Assembly: GCF_048060115.1 (NCBI RefSeq)
Contig: NZ_JBHMIM010000007.1
Coordinates: forward strand, 1-64,000
DNA length: 64,000 nucleotides
Reading direction: 5' to 3'
Source: Micromonospora_E sp048060115
Lineage (GTDB): Bacteria; Actinomycetota; Actinomycetes; Mycobacteriales; Micromonosporaceae
The first letter of the stretch is position 1; each line of letters starts with the position of its first letter. A program made the position numbers and the translations under genes. This document shows positions 49,015 through 59,381 of the stretch, piece after piece. The notes beneath the pieces are model-generated. The model did not search any database. It saw only the letters and a list, made by a program, of their open reading frames with translations, and was not told the DNA's origin.

Positions 49015-50571
49015 TCAGGCCGCCGGGTGCGGATGCTCCCGGGCGGCCCGCAGCTGCCGGGCCGCGACGTCGAACGCCCGGCCGAGGGCGTCGCGCATCG
49101 CCGGCCCGGATCCACCGACCTCGGCGTAGCCGACGCTGACCCCGACCTGGGTGCCCGGCACCAGCGACTCCCACTCCTCGGTGGCGATCGCCGCGCTGAT
49201 CCGCCGGGCGACGTCCGCGGCCTCGGCACGGCCGGCACCGGGCAGCACCACCACGAACTCGTCGCCGCCGTAGCGGGCAACGAAGTCGCCTCGGCGCATC
49301 ACCCGGTTGATCACTCCGGCGACGCGCTGCAGCACCAGATCACCGGAGTGGTGACCGTGGACGGCGTTGACCGACTTGAAGCCGTCGAGGTCGCAGAGCA
49401 TCACCACGGCCCGGTCGCCCCGGGTCGCCATGTCGGACACGTACAGGTCGAGCTGGCGACGGTTGGCCAGCCCGGTCAGCGGGTCGGTCAGCGCCTCCTC
49501 GGTGTACTGGGCGGCGGCGCGGCGCATCTCCTCGTGGTCCAGGCGGGCGGCGATGCCGTCCATGTACATGTCCCGCAGCCGGTCGTTGCGTTGGGTGGCC
49601 AGCCGGAACGCGTACCGGTCGGCGTCGTGCGCGGCGGCGTGGTCACCGGAGCGGGTGTGCGCGACACTGCGCAACCGGGCCGGCTCCGCCGCGCCGAGAG
49701 TCTCGGCGGAGACCATCGCCGCGTTCAGCCGGATCACCGCCTCGGCTGACCGGTCCGCGGCGATCGCCAGGCAGACCGCGCCGAGCTGACGCAGGTCCCG
49801 GGCGCGGGCGCTGTCTCCGCCGTCGATCATCAGCCGGGTTGCCTCCGGCGCACCGGCCGGCAGCCGGGTCGGCTCACCCAGCGCCGCGAGCCGGGCCAGG
49901 GCGTATCCGTACGCCACCCGGCTGCTCGGGCGCAGCAGGTCGGTGCGGCCGACCCGCACGAACTTGACCAGGTCGGTGCCGATGTCCCGGAGCACCCGCA
50001 GACAGCCGTCGGTGTCGCCGTGGTGGTCCAGGGCGACCGCGTTGCGCAGCCGGATGCCCGGCGCGGCGAACGTCTCCTCCGGGATGCCGGTGGCGTTGCC
50101 GAGCTGCCGGGCGCGTTCGATCGCGCTCAACGCGTACCCGTGGAAGCTGAGGTAGGAGTAGGCCATCGCCAGGTCGTGCCAGCCCCAGGCGGTCTCCCGG
50201 TCGGCGTCCGGGGCGGCACCCAGCGACCGGGAAGCCTGCACCAGGTGGGTCACACAGCGGTCGAACGCGCCCTGGTGGTGGGCGGCGAGCGCGGCCAGCG
50301 CGTGCAGGTGTCCGTGCAGGTACGGCTCGTCGACGTCGCGGGCGGCCTCGAACGCCCGATCCACGGCCACCGCGTACTCGGCGGAGCGACCCAGATTCAG
50401 CAGCGCGGACAGGCGCTGCACCAGAGCGTCGGCCCGCACGTACGGGTCGCGGCTGTCCTGGATCACCCGTTCGAAGGCGACACAGGCCTCAGCCGATCGG
50501 CTGCTCTCCATCAGCGCCCGCGCCTGCATCAGGGCCTCGGCCTGGTCGGTGAGCAGGTCGACCCAACCCAC
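49015..50571 (-). CDS. Diguanylate cyclase (GGDEF) with helical-repeat N-terminal region
   Basis: Synthesises cyclic di-GMP. 518 residues from GTG 50571, with GGGAGG six bases before it. The first about 330 residues are TPR-like helices (EALMQARALMESSRSAEACV, HLHALAALAAHHQGAFD), with no membrane segment. The C-terminal GGDEF domain has LTGLANRRQLD, MLCDLDGFKSVNAVHGHHSG, and ARYGGDEFVVVLPG. The inhibitory I-site RRGD sits exactly five residues before GGDEF, so product feedback is likely. It interrupts the prfA-prmC order; its 3' end is 10 bases from the prfA stop (convergent). Confidence 0.92.
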   Translation of the reverse strand: MGWVDLLTDQAEALMQARALMESSRSAEACVAFERVIQDSRDPYVRADALVQRLSALLNLGRSAEYAVAVDRAFEAARDVDEPYLHGHLHALAALAAHHQGAFDRCVTHLVQASRSLGAAPDADRETAWGWHDLAMAYSYLSFHGYALSAIERARQLGNATGIPEETFAAPGIRLRNAVALDHHGDTDGCLRVLRDIGTDLVKFVRVGRTDLLRPSSRVAYGYALARLAALGEPTRLPAGAPEATRLMIDGGDSARARDLRQLGAVCLAIAADRSAEAVIRLNAAMVSAETLGAAEPARLRSVAHTRSGDHAAAHDADRYAFRLATQRNDRLRDMYMDGIAARLDHEEMRRAAAQYTEEALTDPLTGLANRRQLDLYVSDMATRGDRAVVMLCDLDGFKSVNAVHGHHSGDLVLQRVAGVINRVMRRGDFVARYGGDEFVVVLPGAGRAEAADVARRISAAIATEEWESLVPGTQVGVSVGYAEVGGSGPAMRDALGRAFDVAARQLRAAREHPHPAA

Positions 50572-50677
50572 GCGCAACCTCCCTGGAGCCCGCTGGAACC
50601 GTTGCGGAGCACACACATCCGGGCGTTCGTACGTACCGCAGTCACGCACGTCCGGATGGACGCACCATGATTATGTC

Positions 50678-51601
50678 GTGAACGGCTTGTCAGAAAACAC
50701 CTCCGGGGCGGCGGATCGGATGCCGATTCGGGCCGCGTTGGCCGCCGCGACCGCCCAGCTGGCCGGTTGCGGGGTAGCCTCCGCCCGGGTCGACGCGGAG
50801 CTGATCGCCGCCGCAGTACTGGGCATAGCGCGAGCTCGACTCGCGCTGAGCAGCGGCTTCGACGTCGCCCGCCGCGCCCGGTTCGACGAGTTGGTGTCGC
50901 GCCGGGCAGCCGGCGAGCCGGTGCAGTACATCACCGGATCGGCACCGTTTCGTTATCTGGAACTCGCGGTCGGGCCAGGTGTCTTCGTACCCAGACCGGA
51001 GACCGAGTTGCTCGCCGGCGCCGGCATCGACGCGATGCGTGAGCGCGTCGGCGTCGGCGGGGCGGGTGACCGGGACGGCACCGTCGTCGATCTCTGCAGC
51101 GGCAGCGGCGCGGTGGCGCTGGCGGTCGCCCACGAGGTGCCGGCGGCCCGGGTGATCGCGGTGGAACGCTCCGCCGAGAGTCTCGACTGGCTGCGCCGCA
51201 ACGCGGGGCGGCGGGCGGCGGCCGGCGACCGGCCAATCGAGGTGGTGCCCGGTGACGTCACCGACCCCGGCCTGCTCGCCGAGCTGACCGGGCAGGTCGA
51301 CGTGGTGCTGTGCAACCCGCCGTACGTCCCGGACGGCACGCCGGTGCCGCCGGAGGTCGCCGGGCACGACCCGGTGGAGGCGGTCTTCGGCGGCCCGGAC
51401 GGCCTCGCCGTCATCCGCCCGGTGGTGTCCCGGGCGGCGGTGCTGCTGCGCCCCGGCGGGCTGCTCGGGGTCGAACACGACGACAGTCACGCCGACGCCG
51501 TCGTCGAGCTGATCGTCGCCGACGGGCGGTTCACCGACGTCGCCGGGCAGCACGACCTCGCCGGACGACCCCGTTACGTGACCGCCCACCGGACCGGGTG
51601 A
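50678..51601 (+). CDS. prmC: Release factor glutamine methyltransferase
   Basis: Methylates the GGQ glutamine of release factors using S-adenosylmethionine. About 307 residues from GTG 50678; the frame is open further upstream, and ATG 50720 is another option. An N-terminal helical domain holds RVDAELIAAAVLG and GEPVQYITGSAPFRYLELAV. The methyltransferase core has FVPRPETE, VVDLCSGSGAVALAVAHEVP, and the signature VVLCNPPYVPDGT. There is no clear ribosome binding site. It is followed by the Sua5 gene after 63 bases. Confidence 0.95.
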   Translation: MNGLSENTSGAADRMPIRAALAAATAQLAGCGVASARVDAELIAAAVLGIARARLALSSGFDVARRARFDELVSRRAAGEPVQYITGSAPFRYLELAVGPGVFVPRPETELLAGAGIDAMRERVGVGGAGDRDGTVVDLCSGSGAVALAVAHEVPAARVIAVERSAESLDWLRRNAGRRAAAGDRPIEVVPGDVTDPGLLAELTGQVDVVLCNPPYVPDGTPVPPEVAGHDPVEAVFGGPDGLAVIRPVVSRAAVLLRPGGLLGVEHDDSHADAVVELIVADGRFTDVAGQHDLAGRPRYVTAHRTG

Positions 51602-51664
51602 CCGGCGCGACGAGGTGATCGGTGCGGATCACCCGGCGGGCACGTGGCACACTGGCTCACCGTG

Positions 51665-52309
51665 ATGCTCTATGACTGCCGGTCCGCCGCCGACCGCGAC
51701 AAAGGCATCGCCGCGGCGATCGAGGCGGTCAAGAACGGCGAGCTGGTCGTGCTGCCGACGGACACCGTCTACGGGGTCGGCGCCGACGCCTTCACCTCGT
51801 ACGCGGTGACCGCGCTGCTCAACGCCAAGGGTCGCGACCGGCAGATGCCGCCGCCGGTGCTGGTCGGCTCCCGACACACCCTCGACGGACTGGTGCTGAT
51901 CCTGCCGCAGACCGCCCGTGACCTGGCCGACGCGTTCTGGCCGGGCGCGCTCACCATGATCGTCGAGCACGCGCCGAGCCTGAACTGGGATCTCGGCGAC
52001 ACCAACGGGACGGTGGCGGTGCGGATGCCGTTGCACCCGGTGGCGCTGGAGGTGCTACGGGAGACCGGGCCGATGGCGGTGTCGTCGGCGAACAAGACCG
52101 GCCGGCCGGCGGCGGTCACCGCCGCCGGGGCCCGTGACCAGCTCGGCTACTCGGTACGGACCTACCTGGAGGCGGGGCCGTGCCCGGACCCGGTGCCGAG
52201 CACCATCGTGGATCTGACCGGGGACCTCCCCCGGGTGGTCCGCGCCGGCGCGATCCCGATCGAGAAGCTGCGCGACGTGCTGCCGGACATCGTCGGTACG
52301 GAGTCCTGA
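51665..52309 (+). CDS. L-threonylcarbamoyladenylate synthase (Sua5/YrdC/YwlC)
   Basis: Makes threonylcarbamoyl-AMP for the t6A37 modification of ANN-reading tRNAs. 214 residues from ATG 51665 (GTG 51662 adjacent). The YrdC fold is shown by VVLPTDTVYGVGADAF near 28, NAKGRDRQMPPPVLV (the K-x-R nucleotide site), FWPGALTMIV and MAVSSANKTGRPAAVTA. There is no Sua5 C-terminal domain. Threonine, its substrate, is made by hom, thrB and thrC in this window. The stop is directly followed by the GTG of the phosphatase gene. Confidence 0.94.
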   Translation: MLYDCRSAADRDKGIAAAIEAVKNGELVVLPTDTVYGVGADAFTSYAVTALLNAKGRDRQMPPPVLVGSRHTLDGLVLILPQTARDLADAFWPGALTMIVEHAPSLNWDLGDTNGTVAVRMPLHPVALEVLRETGPMAVSSANKTGRPAAVTAAGARDQLGYSVRTYLEAGPCPDPVPSTIVDLTGDLPRVVRAGAIPIEKLRDVLPDIVGTES

Positions 52310-52927
52310 GTGCCGCCGTTCACCGTTCTCCACGTCTGCATGGGTAACATCTGCCGGTCCCCGATGGCCGAGCGGCTGCTCGTCCTCGCGGTGCGGGAAC
52401 GCCTGGACCGGCTCGACCCGGCCACCGAGGTGTCGCCGGTCGAGGAGTTGCTGCACAGCCACAGCGCCGGCACCGGCGGCTGGCACGCCGGCGAGGAGAT
52501 GAACCCGCCCGCCGCCCGTCAGGTGATCGCCCGCGGCGGCGAGGTCGACGGGTTCGCCGCCCGCAAGCTGCGCTCGGACCAGATCGACGCGGCCGACCTG
52601 GTGCTCACCGCCACCGCCGACCAGTTGGAGTACGTGCTGGCGTTGCGCCCCGACGCCGCCGACCGCACGTTCGTGCTCGGCGAGTTCGGCCGGTTGCTGC
52701 CGGCGGTGGACGCCGGTGCGCTGCCGGCGGCCGCGGCCACCCCGGAGGCCATGTACGCCCGGGGGGTGGCGGTGGTGGCGGCGGTCGCGGCGGCCCGCGA
52801 CGGCTCGGGTCCGCAGCCCGGTGACGACCTGGACGATCCGTGGGGCCGTGGCGATCACACCTTCGCCCGGGTGGCCGACGAGGTCGAGGAGACGGTGGGG
52901 GCGCTCGGCGTGGCGCTGCTGCCCTGA
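52310..52927 (+). CDS. Low-molecular-weight protein tyrosine phosphatase
   Basis: Cysteine-based phosphatase of 205 residues. The P-loop VCMGNICRSPMAERLL near 9-24 matches C-x5-R-S, and the general acid region may be within DDLDDPWGRG near 170. It is longer than the 160-residue average because of an inserted middle segment. The GTG start immediately follows the Sua5 stop, implying coupling. In actinomycetes it usually sits in this prmC-Sua5-glyA context; the substrate is unknown. Confidence 0.9.
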   Translation: MPPFTVLHVCMGNICRSPMAERLLVLAVRERLDRLDPATEVSPVEELLHSHSAGTGGWHAGEEMNPPAARQVIARGGEVDGFAARKLRSDQIDAADLVLTATADQLEYVLALRPDAADRTFVLGEFGRLLPAVDAGALPAAAATPEAMYARGVAVVAAVAAARDGSGPQPGDDLDDPWGRGDHTFARVADEVEETVGALGVALLP

Positions 52928-52967
52928 GCCGGCACCTGAGTCGGCAGCCGACGGAGGCGAGATCGCA

Positions 52968-54272
52968 ATGGATTCGGTGGTTCCCCCGTTCTGGGGGCCG
53001 GACTTCGACGAGTTGTCGTCGACCGATCCGGAGATCGCCCAGGTGGTGCTCGGCGAGCTCGATCGACTGCGCGCCGGTCTGCAACTGATCGCCAGTGAGA
53101 ACCTGACCTCACCGGCGGTGCTGGCCGCGCTCGGGTCGACGCTGACCAACAAGTACGCCGAGGGCTACCCGGGGCGGCGCTACTACGGTGGCTGCGCCCA
53201 GGTTGACCAGGCCGAGACGATCGGGCTGACCCGGGCCCGGGAGCTGTTCGGCGCCGGGCACGCCAACCTGCAGCCCCATTCGGGGGCGTCGGCGAATCTG
53301 GCCGCGTACGCCGCCCTGGTGGCGCCGGGCGAGAAGGTGCTGGCGATGGAGCTGCCGCACGGCGGGCACCTGACCCACGGCAGTCGGGTGAACTTCTCCG
53401 GCCGCTGGTTCGACGCGGTCGGCTACCCGGTGCGCGCCGACACCGAGCTGATCGACTACGACCAGGTGCGGGACCTGGCCCGGCGGCACCGGCCCAAGCT
53501 GATCATCTGTGGGGCCACCGCCTATCCGCGTCTGATCGACTTCGCCGCGTTCCGGTCCATCGCCGACGAGGTCGACGCGTACCTGATGGTCGACGCGGCC
53601 CACTTCATCGGTCTGGTCGCCGGTGGGGCGATCCCGTCGCCGGTGCCGTACGCCGACGTGGTCTGCGCGACGACGCACAAGGTGCTGCGCGGGCCGCGCG
53701 GCGGGATGATCCTGTGCCGGGCGGAGTTCGCCGAGCGGATCGACAAGGCGGTCTTCCCGTTCACCCAGGGCGGTCCGTTGATGCACGCGGTCGCGGCCAA
53801 GGCGGTCGCCCTGCGGGAGGCGGCGCGGCCGGCCTTCGGCGAGTACGCCGCCCAGGTGGTGCGCAACGCGCGGACGCTCGCCGACGGGCTGGCCGAAGCG
53901 GGGATGCGGCCGGTCTCCGGCGGCACCGACACCCATCTGGCGCTGATCGACCTGCGCGAGGTCGGGGTCAGTGGACGCGACGCCGAGGCCCGCTGTGAGC
54001 TGGCCCGGATCACGTTGAACAAGAACGCGATCCCGTACGATCCGCAGCCGCCGATGACGGCGTCCGGGATCCGGGTGGGCACCGGCTGCGTCACCACGCA
54101 GGGGATGACCGAGCCGCAGTTGCGGGTGGTCGCGGAGTTGATCGCCCGGGCGGTACGGGCGGATCCGGCGACCGTGGCGGGCACCGCCGAGCTGACCGAG
54201 ATCGCCGGTGCGGTCACCGAGCTGGTCGCCGAGTTCCCGGCGTATCCCCGACCCGTTGAGTACTCCCGATGA
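52968..54272 (+). CDS. glyA: Serine hydroxymethyltransferase
   Basis: Interconverts serine and glycine with tetrahydrofolate, PLP-dependent. 434 residues from ATG 52968, with GGAGG upstream. Motifs: LIASENLTSPAVLAALGS, TNKYAEGYPGRRYYGGC, NLQPHSGASANLAAY, MVDAAHFIGLVAGG and the PLP Lys in ATTHKVLRGPRGG near 230. The active-site segments are intact, though the gene differs from typical GlyA in several conserved positions (for example AHFIGL), which recurs in a second actinobacterial glyA group. It overlaps the atpI gene by four bases. Confidence 0.93.
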   Translation: MDSVVPPFWGPDFDELSSTDPEIAQVVLGELDRLRAGLQLIASENLTSPAVLAALGSTLTNKYAEGYPGRRYYGGCAQVDQAETIGLTRARELFGAGHANLQPHSGASANLAAYAALVAPGEKVLAMELPHGGHLTHGSRVNFSGRWFDAVGYPVRADTELIDYDQVRDLARRHRPKLIICGATAYPRLIDFAAFRSIADEVDAYLMVDAAHFIGLVAGGAIPSPVPYADVVCATTHKVLRGPRGGMILCRAEFAERIDKAVFPFTQGGPLMHAVAAKAVALREAARPAFGEYAAQVVRNARTLADGLAEAGMRPVSGGTDTHLALIDLREVGVSGRDAEARCELARITLNKNAIPYDPQPPMTASGIRVGTGCVTTQGMTEPQLRVVAELIARAVRADPATVAGTAELTEIAGAVTELVAEFPAYPRPVEYSR

Positions 54273-54670
54273 TGCGCAAACGGCTACGGCACCTGCCGCT
54301 GCCGTTGCTGGCGTCGGCGATCCTGCTGGTGGTGCTGACCGCGGTCGGTGCGGGGCTGGACGGTGGTCCGGGTGCGGCCGGGGCGGCGGCCGGGGTGCTG
54401 CTGGTGGTGGTCAGCTACGTGGTGTCGAGCCTGGCGCTGGCCTGGGCGGACGCTGTGCACCCGACGATGGTGCTGAGTGTGGGGCTGCTCACGTACGGCG
54501 TGAAGTTCGCGGTGCTGGGTGTGGCGGTGTTCGCGGTGGCGGCATCGGGCTGGCCTGGTCAGCGGATGCTCGCGGTGGCGATCATCGTGGCGACCGTCAC
54601 GTGGGTCACCGCACAGGTCTGGTGGACCTTCCGGGCCCGTATCCCGTACGTCGAGATCGACCCCCGCTGA
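54269..54670 (+). CDS. AtpI-like small membrane protein at the head of the atp region
   Basis: A 133-residue protein with four transmembrane helices (about 10-28, 35-62, 68-93 and 100-120) and basic N-terminus RKRLRHLP. The size, topology and position just before the ATP synthase genes fit ATP synthase protein I, an assembly or ion-homeostasis factor, but sequence similarity is low. ATG 54269 overlaps the glyA stop as ATGA, and a second ATG lies at 54272. It is separated from atpZ by a 191-bp gap holding a long inverted repeat. Confidence 0.7.
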   Translation: MMRKRLRHLPLPLLASAILLVVLTAVGAGLDGGPGAAGAAAGVLLVVVSYVVSSLALAWADAVHPTMVLSVGLLTYGVKFAVLGVAVFAVAASGWPGQRMLAVAIIVATVTWVTAQVWWTFRARIPYVEIDPR

Positions 54671-54686
54671 CTCTCCTCGCCCTCGG

Positions 54687-54744
54687 CGATCTTGCACTTA
54701 TCGAGAACTTTCGTCCGGTTTGTCCCTCGATTAGTGCAAGATCG
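54687..54744. repeat. 19-bp inverted repeat element between atpI-like gene and atpZ
   Basis: CGATCTTGCACTTATCGAG (54687-54705) and CTCGATTAGTGCAAGATCG (54726-54744) are complementary except for one position, around a 20-base AT-richer loop. The flanks CTCTC and GAGAG extend the symmetry. It may act as a terminator for glyA-atpI or be a member of a dispersed palindromic repeat family; I recall CGATCTTGCACTT-type intergenic repeats in Micromonosporaceae. Confidence 0.75.
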
Positions 54745-54861
54745 TTGAGAGAGGAGTACCGTGAGCCCCCATCTGAGGTGCCAATGGGTCGCCCACACAA
54801 CGAGGGTTGTGCGGGGGGTGACGCACAGCCTCTATCGTTGCCCTGATATGTTTCCGGCGTC

Positions 54862-55077
54862 ATGGCCGGTGAATCACCCTCTGAACCCGCGGGCCCCTCC
54901 GGGGCCGACGCCGGGTTCGCCGCGATCGGCTACCTGCTCGGCGGGATGGCCGTGTGGGGCGGAGCGGGGTGGCTCGTCGACCGTTGGCTGAACCTGCCCA
55001 ACGTCGGGCTGCTGATCGGTCTGATCGGCGGGACGGCGGCCGGGGTCTACCTGACCGTTAAGAAGCTGGGCGCGTGA
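54862..55077 (+). CDS. atpZ: AtpZ-type ATP synthase accessory membrane protein
   Basis: A 71-residue protein with two transmembrane helices: GFAAIGYLLGGMAVWGGAGW near 18-37 and VGLLIGLIGGTAAGVYLTV near 47-66, separated by VDRWLNLPN. This pattern is AtpZ/AtpI-like (DUF AtpZ). No ribosome binding site is seen; TATGTT (54847-54852) lies nine bases before the ATG, so translation may be leaderless from the operon promoter. It is 25 bases before atpB. Confidence 0.8.
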   Translation: MAGESPSEPAGPSGADAGFAAIGYLLGGMAVWGGAGWLVDRWLNLPNVGLLIGLIGGTAAGVYLTVKKLGA

Positions 55078-55102
55078 CCAGGCCCGACCAACGGAGGATG
55101 CG

Positions 55103-55903
55103 TTGATTGAGCAGCCCACCGTTCTCGCCGCGGAGTTTCCTCCCGGCGTGGATGCCTTCGACTTCCGCAGCCTCATTCCGGGGCTGGACGGCACCGCCTG
55201 GGCGGCTGCCTTCACCAAGATAACGCTGCTGCTCTGGATCGCCGCCGCGCTGGTGATGATCTTCTTCCTGGTCACCTACCGGAGCCCGAAACTGGTGCCG
55301 ACCAAGGGTCAGTGGCTGGCCGAGTCGGTCTACGGCATGGTGCGCGACAACATCGCCCGGGACGTGATCGGCAAGGACGGGGTGCGGTTCGCGCCCTACC
55401 TGACGGTGCTGTTCTGCTTCATCCTGCTGAACAATCTCTGGGGCATCGTCCCGTTCGCCCAGATCTCGCCGATGTCACACATCGCCTTCCCGATGGTGCT
55501 GGCACTCGTCAGCTGGCTGCTCTACATCGGCCACGGCATCGCCAAGTGGGGCTTCCTCGGCTACATCAAGCACGTCTGCTGGGTTTCCGGCGCGCCGCTG
55601 TGGGTGCAGCCGATCCTGGTGCCGATCGAGTTCGTCTCCAACCTGATCCTGCGGCCGGTGACGCTCTCCGTCCGTCTTTTCGCCAACATGTTCGCCGGCC
55701 ACATGATCCTGCTGGTCTTCATCCTCGGCGGTGTGGCGCTCTTCCAGGCGGACAGCATGTTCATCAAGCCCATCGCCGTCCTGAGCTGGGGCATGGCGAT
55801 CGTGATGACCTTCTTCGAGTTCGGCATCATGGTTCTCCAGGCGTACGTCTTCACCCTGCTCAGCGCGACCTACCTGCAACACTCGCTGGCCGAGTCACAC
55901 TGA
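55103..55903 (+). CDS. atpB: F1Fo ATP synthase subunit a
   Basis: Half-channel for protons in Fo. The 266-residue protein has five to six membrane helices, with the essential Arg in ILRPVTLSVRLFANMFAGHM near 192 and GIMVLQAYVFTLLSATYL near the end. The start is TTG 55103, supported by GGAGG nine bases upstream and by the lack of a nearby ATG in frame. It is followed by atpE after 112 bases, a spacer with an own AGGAGG for atpE and no visible promoter. Confidence 0.95.
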   Translation: MIEQPTVLAAEFPPGVDAFDFRSLIPGLDGTAWAAAFTKITLLLWIAAALVMIFFLVTYRSPKLVPTKGQWLAESVYGMVRDNIARDVIGKDGVRFAPYLTVLFCFILLNNLWGIVPFAQISPMSHIAFPMVLALVSWLLYIGHGIAKWGFLGYIKHVCWVSGAPLWVQPILVPIEFVSNLILRPVTLSVRLFANMFAGHMILLVFILGGVALFQADSMFIKPIAVLSWGMAIVMTFFEFGIMVLQAYVFTLLSATYLQHSLAESH

Positions 55904-56015
55904 GCCCGGCCGCTCCGATCGGCACACGTTCGCAGTTTGTTCCGCGGGCGACAACTGAACATTCACCTAAACGTGCGCGTGATGGACACGCGTTCAACGC
56001 AGGAGGAAAACAATC

Positions 56016-56228
56016 ATGGAGATCACCGGCAGCCTGAACGCTATCGGCTACGGCATTGCTGCCATTGGCCCCGGTATCGGCGTCGGTCTGGTGTTCGCCG
56101 CCTACATCCAGGCGACCGCCCGCCAGCCGGAGAGCGCCGGCCTGACCCGGGTCTACATGTTCATGGGCTTCGCCGTCATCGAGGCGCTGGCCCTGCTCGG
56201 CTTGGTGCTCGCGTTCGCGCTCAGCTGA
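56016..56228 (+). CDS. atpE: F1Fo ATP synthase subunit c
   Basis: Proton-carrying rotor ring subunit, 70 residues, two helices joined by a polar loop (ATARQPES). The proton-binding carboxylate is Glu56 in FAVIEALALLG. The first helix has Gly-rich GYGIAAIGPGIGVGLVFAAY. There is no sodium-type Gln/Glu pair, so it is proton-coupled. A strong GGAGG precedes the ATG, in line with the high stoichiometry needed. Confidence 0.97.
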   Translation: MEITGSLNAIGYGIAAIGPGIGVGLVFAAYIQATARQPESAGLTRVYMFMGFAVIEALALLGLVLAFALS

Positions 56229-56319
56229 TTCGGCCGGCAACCTGGTGGGCCGACGGGCCCACCGCGTCTGACTCGGTGACCGGCTGCGTTACGGCCGGTC
56301 CGGGCGAAGGGAAACGTCC

Positions 56320-56847
56320 ATGAACATTGCCGCGGAAGAAGGCGGGAACATCCTGCTCCCGCCGCTGTCTGAGATCATCGTCGGTCTGGTCGCCTTCGGT
56401 CTGCTGGTCGCTGTACTGCTGAAGTTCGTGTTTCCGCGGATGGAAGCGATGTACCAGGCGCGGGTCGAGGCAATCGAGGGCGGCATCAAGCGGGCCGAGG
56501 CCGCGCAGGCCGAGGCGAACGAACTGCTGGAGCAGTACAAGGTCCAGCTGGCCGAGGCGCGCACCGACGCCGCCCGGATCCGCGACGACGCCCGGGCCGA
56601 CGCCGAGGGCATCCGGCAGGACATCCTCGCCAAGGCGCGCGAGGAATCCGACCGGATCATCGCGGCCGGCAAGGAGCAACTCGCGGCGGAGCGGCAGACC
56701 ATCATCCGTGAGCTGCGTGCCGAGATCGGTACGCTCGCCGTCGACCTGGCTGGCCGGATCGTCGGGGACGCGCTCGCCGACGAGGCCCGCCGCAAGGGCA
56801 CCGTCGAGCGGTTCCTGACCGACCTGGAGAGCACGGGGGCCCGCTGA
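56320..56847 (+). CDS. atpF: F1Fo ATP synthase subunit b
   Basis: Peripheral stalk, 175 residues: one N-terminal transmembrane helix (EIIVGLVAFGLLVAVLLKFV) and then a long charged helix (EGGIKRAEAAQAEANELLEQ, DAEGIRQDILAKAREESDRI) that dimerises. GAAGGGAA lies before the ATG. The end overlaps atpH by one base (TGATG). Confidence 0.95.
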   Translation: MNIAAEEGGNILLPPLSEIIVGLVAFGLLVAVLLKFVFPRMEAMYQARVEAIEGGIKRAEAAQAEANELLEQYKVQLAEARTDAARIRDDARADAEGIRQDILAKAREESDRIIAAGKEQLAAERQTIIRELRAEIGTLAVDLAGRIVGDALADEARRKGTVERFLTDLESTGAR

Positions 56848-57671
56848 TGCAGTCCGCCACCAGCCGGGAGTCCTACGCTGCGGTGACCGAACGCCTGGCT
56901 GCCTTCGTCGCCGGCAGCGCGCCGGCCGCGGTCGCCGCCACGGCCGACGACATCCTCTCCGTGGCCGACCTGCTGCGCCGCCAGCCCCGGCTGCGGCGGG
57001 CGCTGTCCGACCCGGCGCGGGCCGCCGACGACCGGGTGGATCTGCTGCGGGGTCTGCTCGCCGGCAAGGTCACCACCGAGGCCGTCGAGCTGCTGGCAGC
57101 CGTGGTCACGGCACGGTGGTCGACGCCGTCGGAGCTGCTCGACGCGACGGAGCGGCTCGGGGTGGACGCGGTCCTGGCCGGTGCCGATTCGGCCGGCGAC
57201 CTGATCGAGGTCGAGGACGAGCTGTTCCGATTCGGCAAGATCATCGATGGTGACCAGCAACTCGGCGCGGTGATCGGAGACGGCTCGGTGGCCGTCGACC
57301 GGCGGGTCGAGCTGGTCCGCGGCCTGCTCACCGGTAAAGCCAAACCCGCCACCATCCGCCTGGCGGACCAGGCGGTGCGCGGCTTTGGTGGGCGTTCCGT
57401 CAGCGCCGGGCTCAGCCGCCTGGTGGAGCTGGCCGCGCAGCGGCGGGACCGGCAGGTCGCACACGTCACGGTCGCCGCCGCGCTCACCGAAGCACAGGAG
57501 CAGCGGTTGGGCGCGACCTTGACCGGAATGTACGGTCGAGAAGTCTCCGTCAAGTTGACGGTCGACCCGGCTGTTCTCGGCGGGATGAGCGTACGGATCG
57601 GATCAGACCTGTACGACGGCACCGTACGGCGCCGCCTCATCGACACTCGTAAGGCGCTTGCTGGGCGCTGA
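56847..57671 (+). CDS. atpH: F1Fo ATP synthase subunit delta
   Basis: Connects the stalk to the F1 head, 274 residues. That is longer than the 180-residue enterobacterial form, as usual in actinobacteria, where an extra N-terminal segment (SYAAVTERLAAFVAGSAPAA) is present. The conserved C-terminal block is seen: HVTVAAALTEAQEQRLGATL and VDPAVLGGMSVRIGSDLYDG. It overlaps atpF and is followed by atpA after 57 bases. Confidence 0.93.
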   Translation: MQSATSRESYAAVTERLAAFVAGSAPAAVAATADDILSVADLLRRQPRLRRALSDPARAADDRVDLLRGLLAGKVTTEAVELLAAVVTARWSTPSELLDATERLGVDAVLAGADSAGDLIEVEDELFRFGKIIDGDQQLGAVIGDGSVAVDRRVELVRGLLTGKAKPATIRLADQAVRGFGGRSVSAGLSRLVELAAQRRDRQVAHVTVAAALTEAQEQRLGATLTGMYGREVSVKLTVDPAVLGGMSVRIGSDLYDGTVRRRLIDTRKALAGR

Positions 57672-57728
57672 CCCAAGTCCATGCCGTTCCGGGAACCTCC
57701 GGGCCACTAGACATAGAGGAAGCAGAGG

Positions 57729-59369
<1,641 letters not shown>

Positions 59370-59381
59370 GAAGGCGGACAG

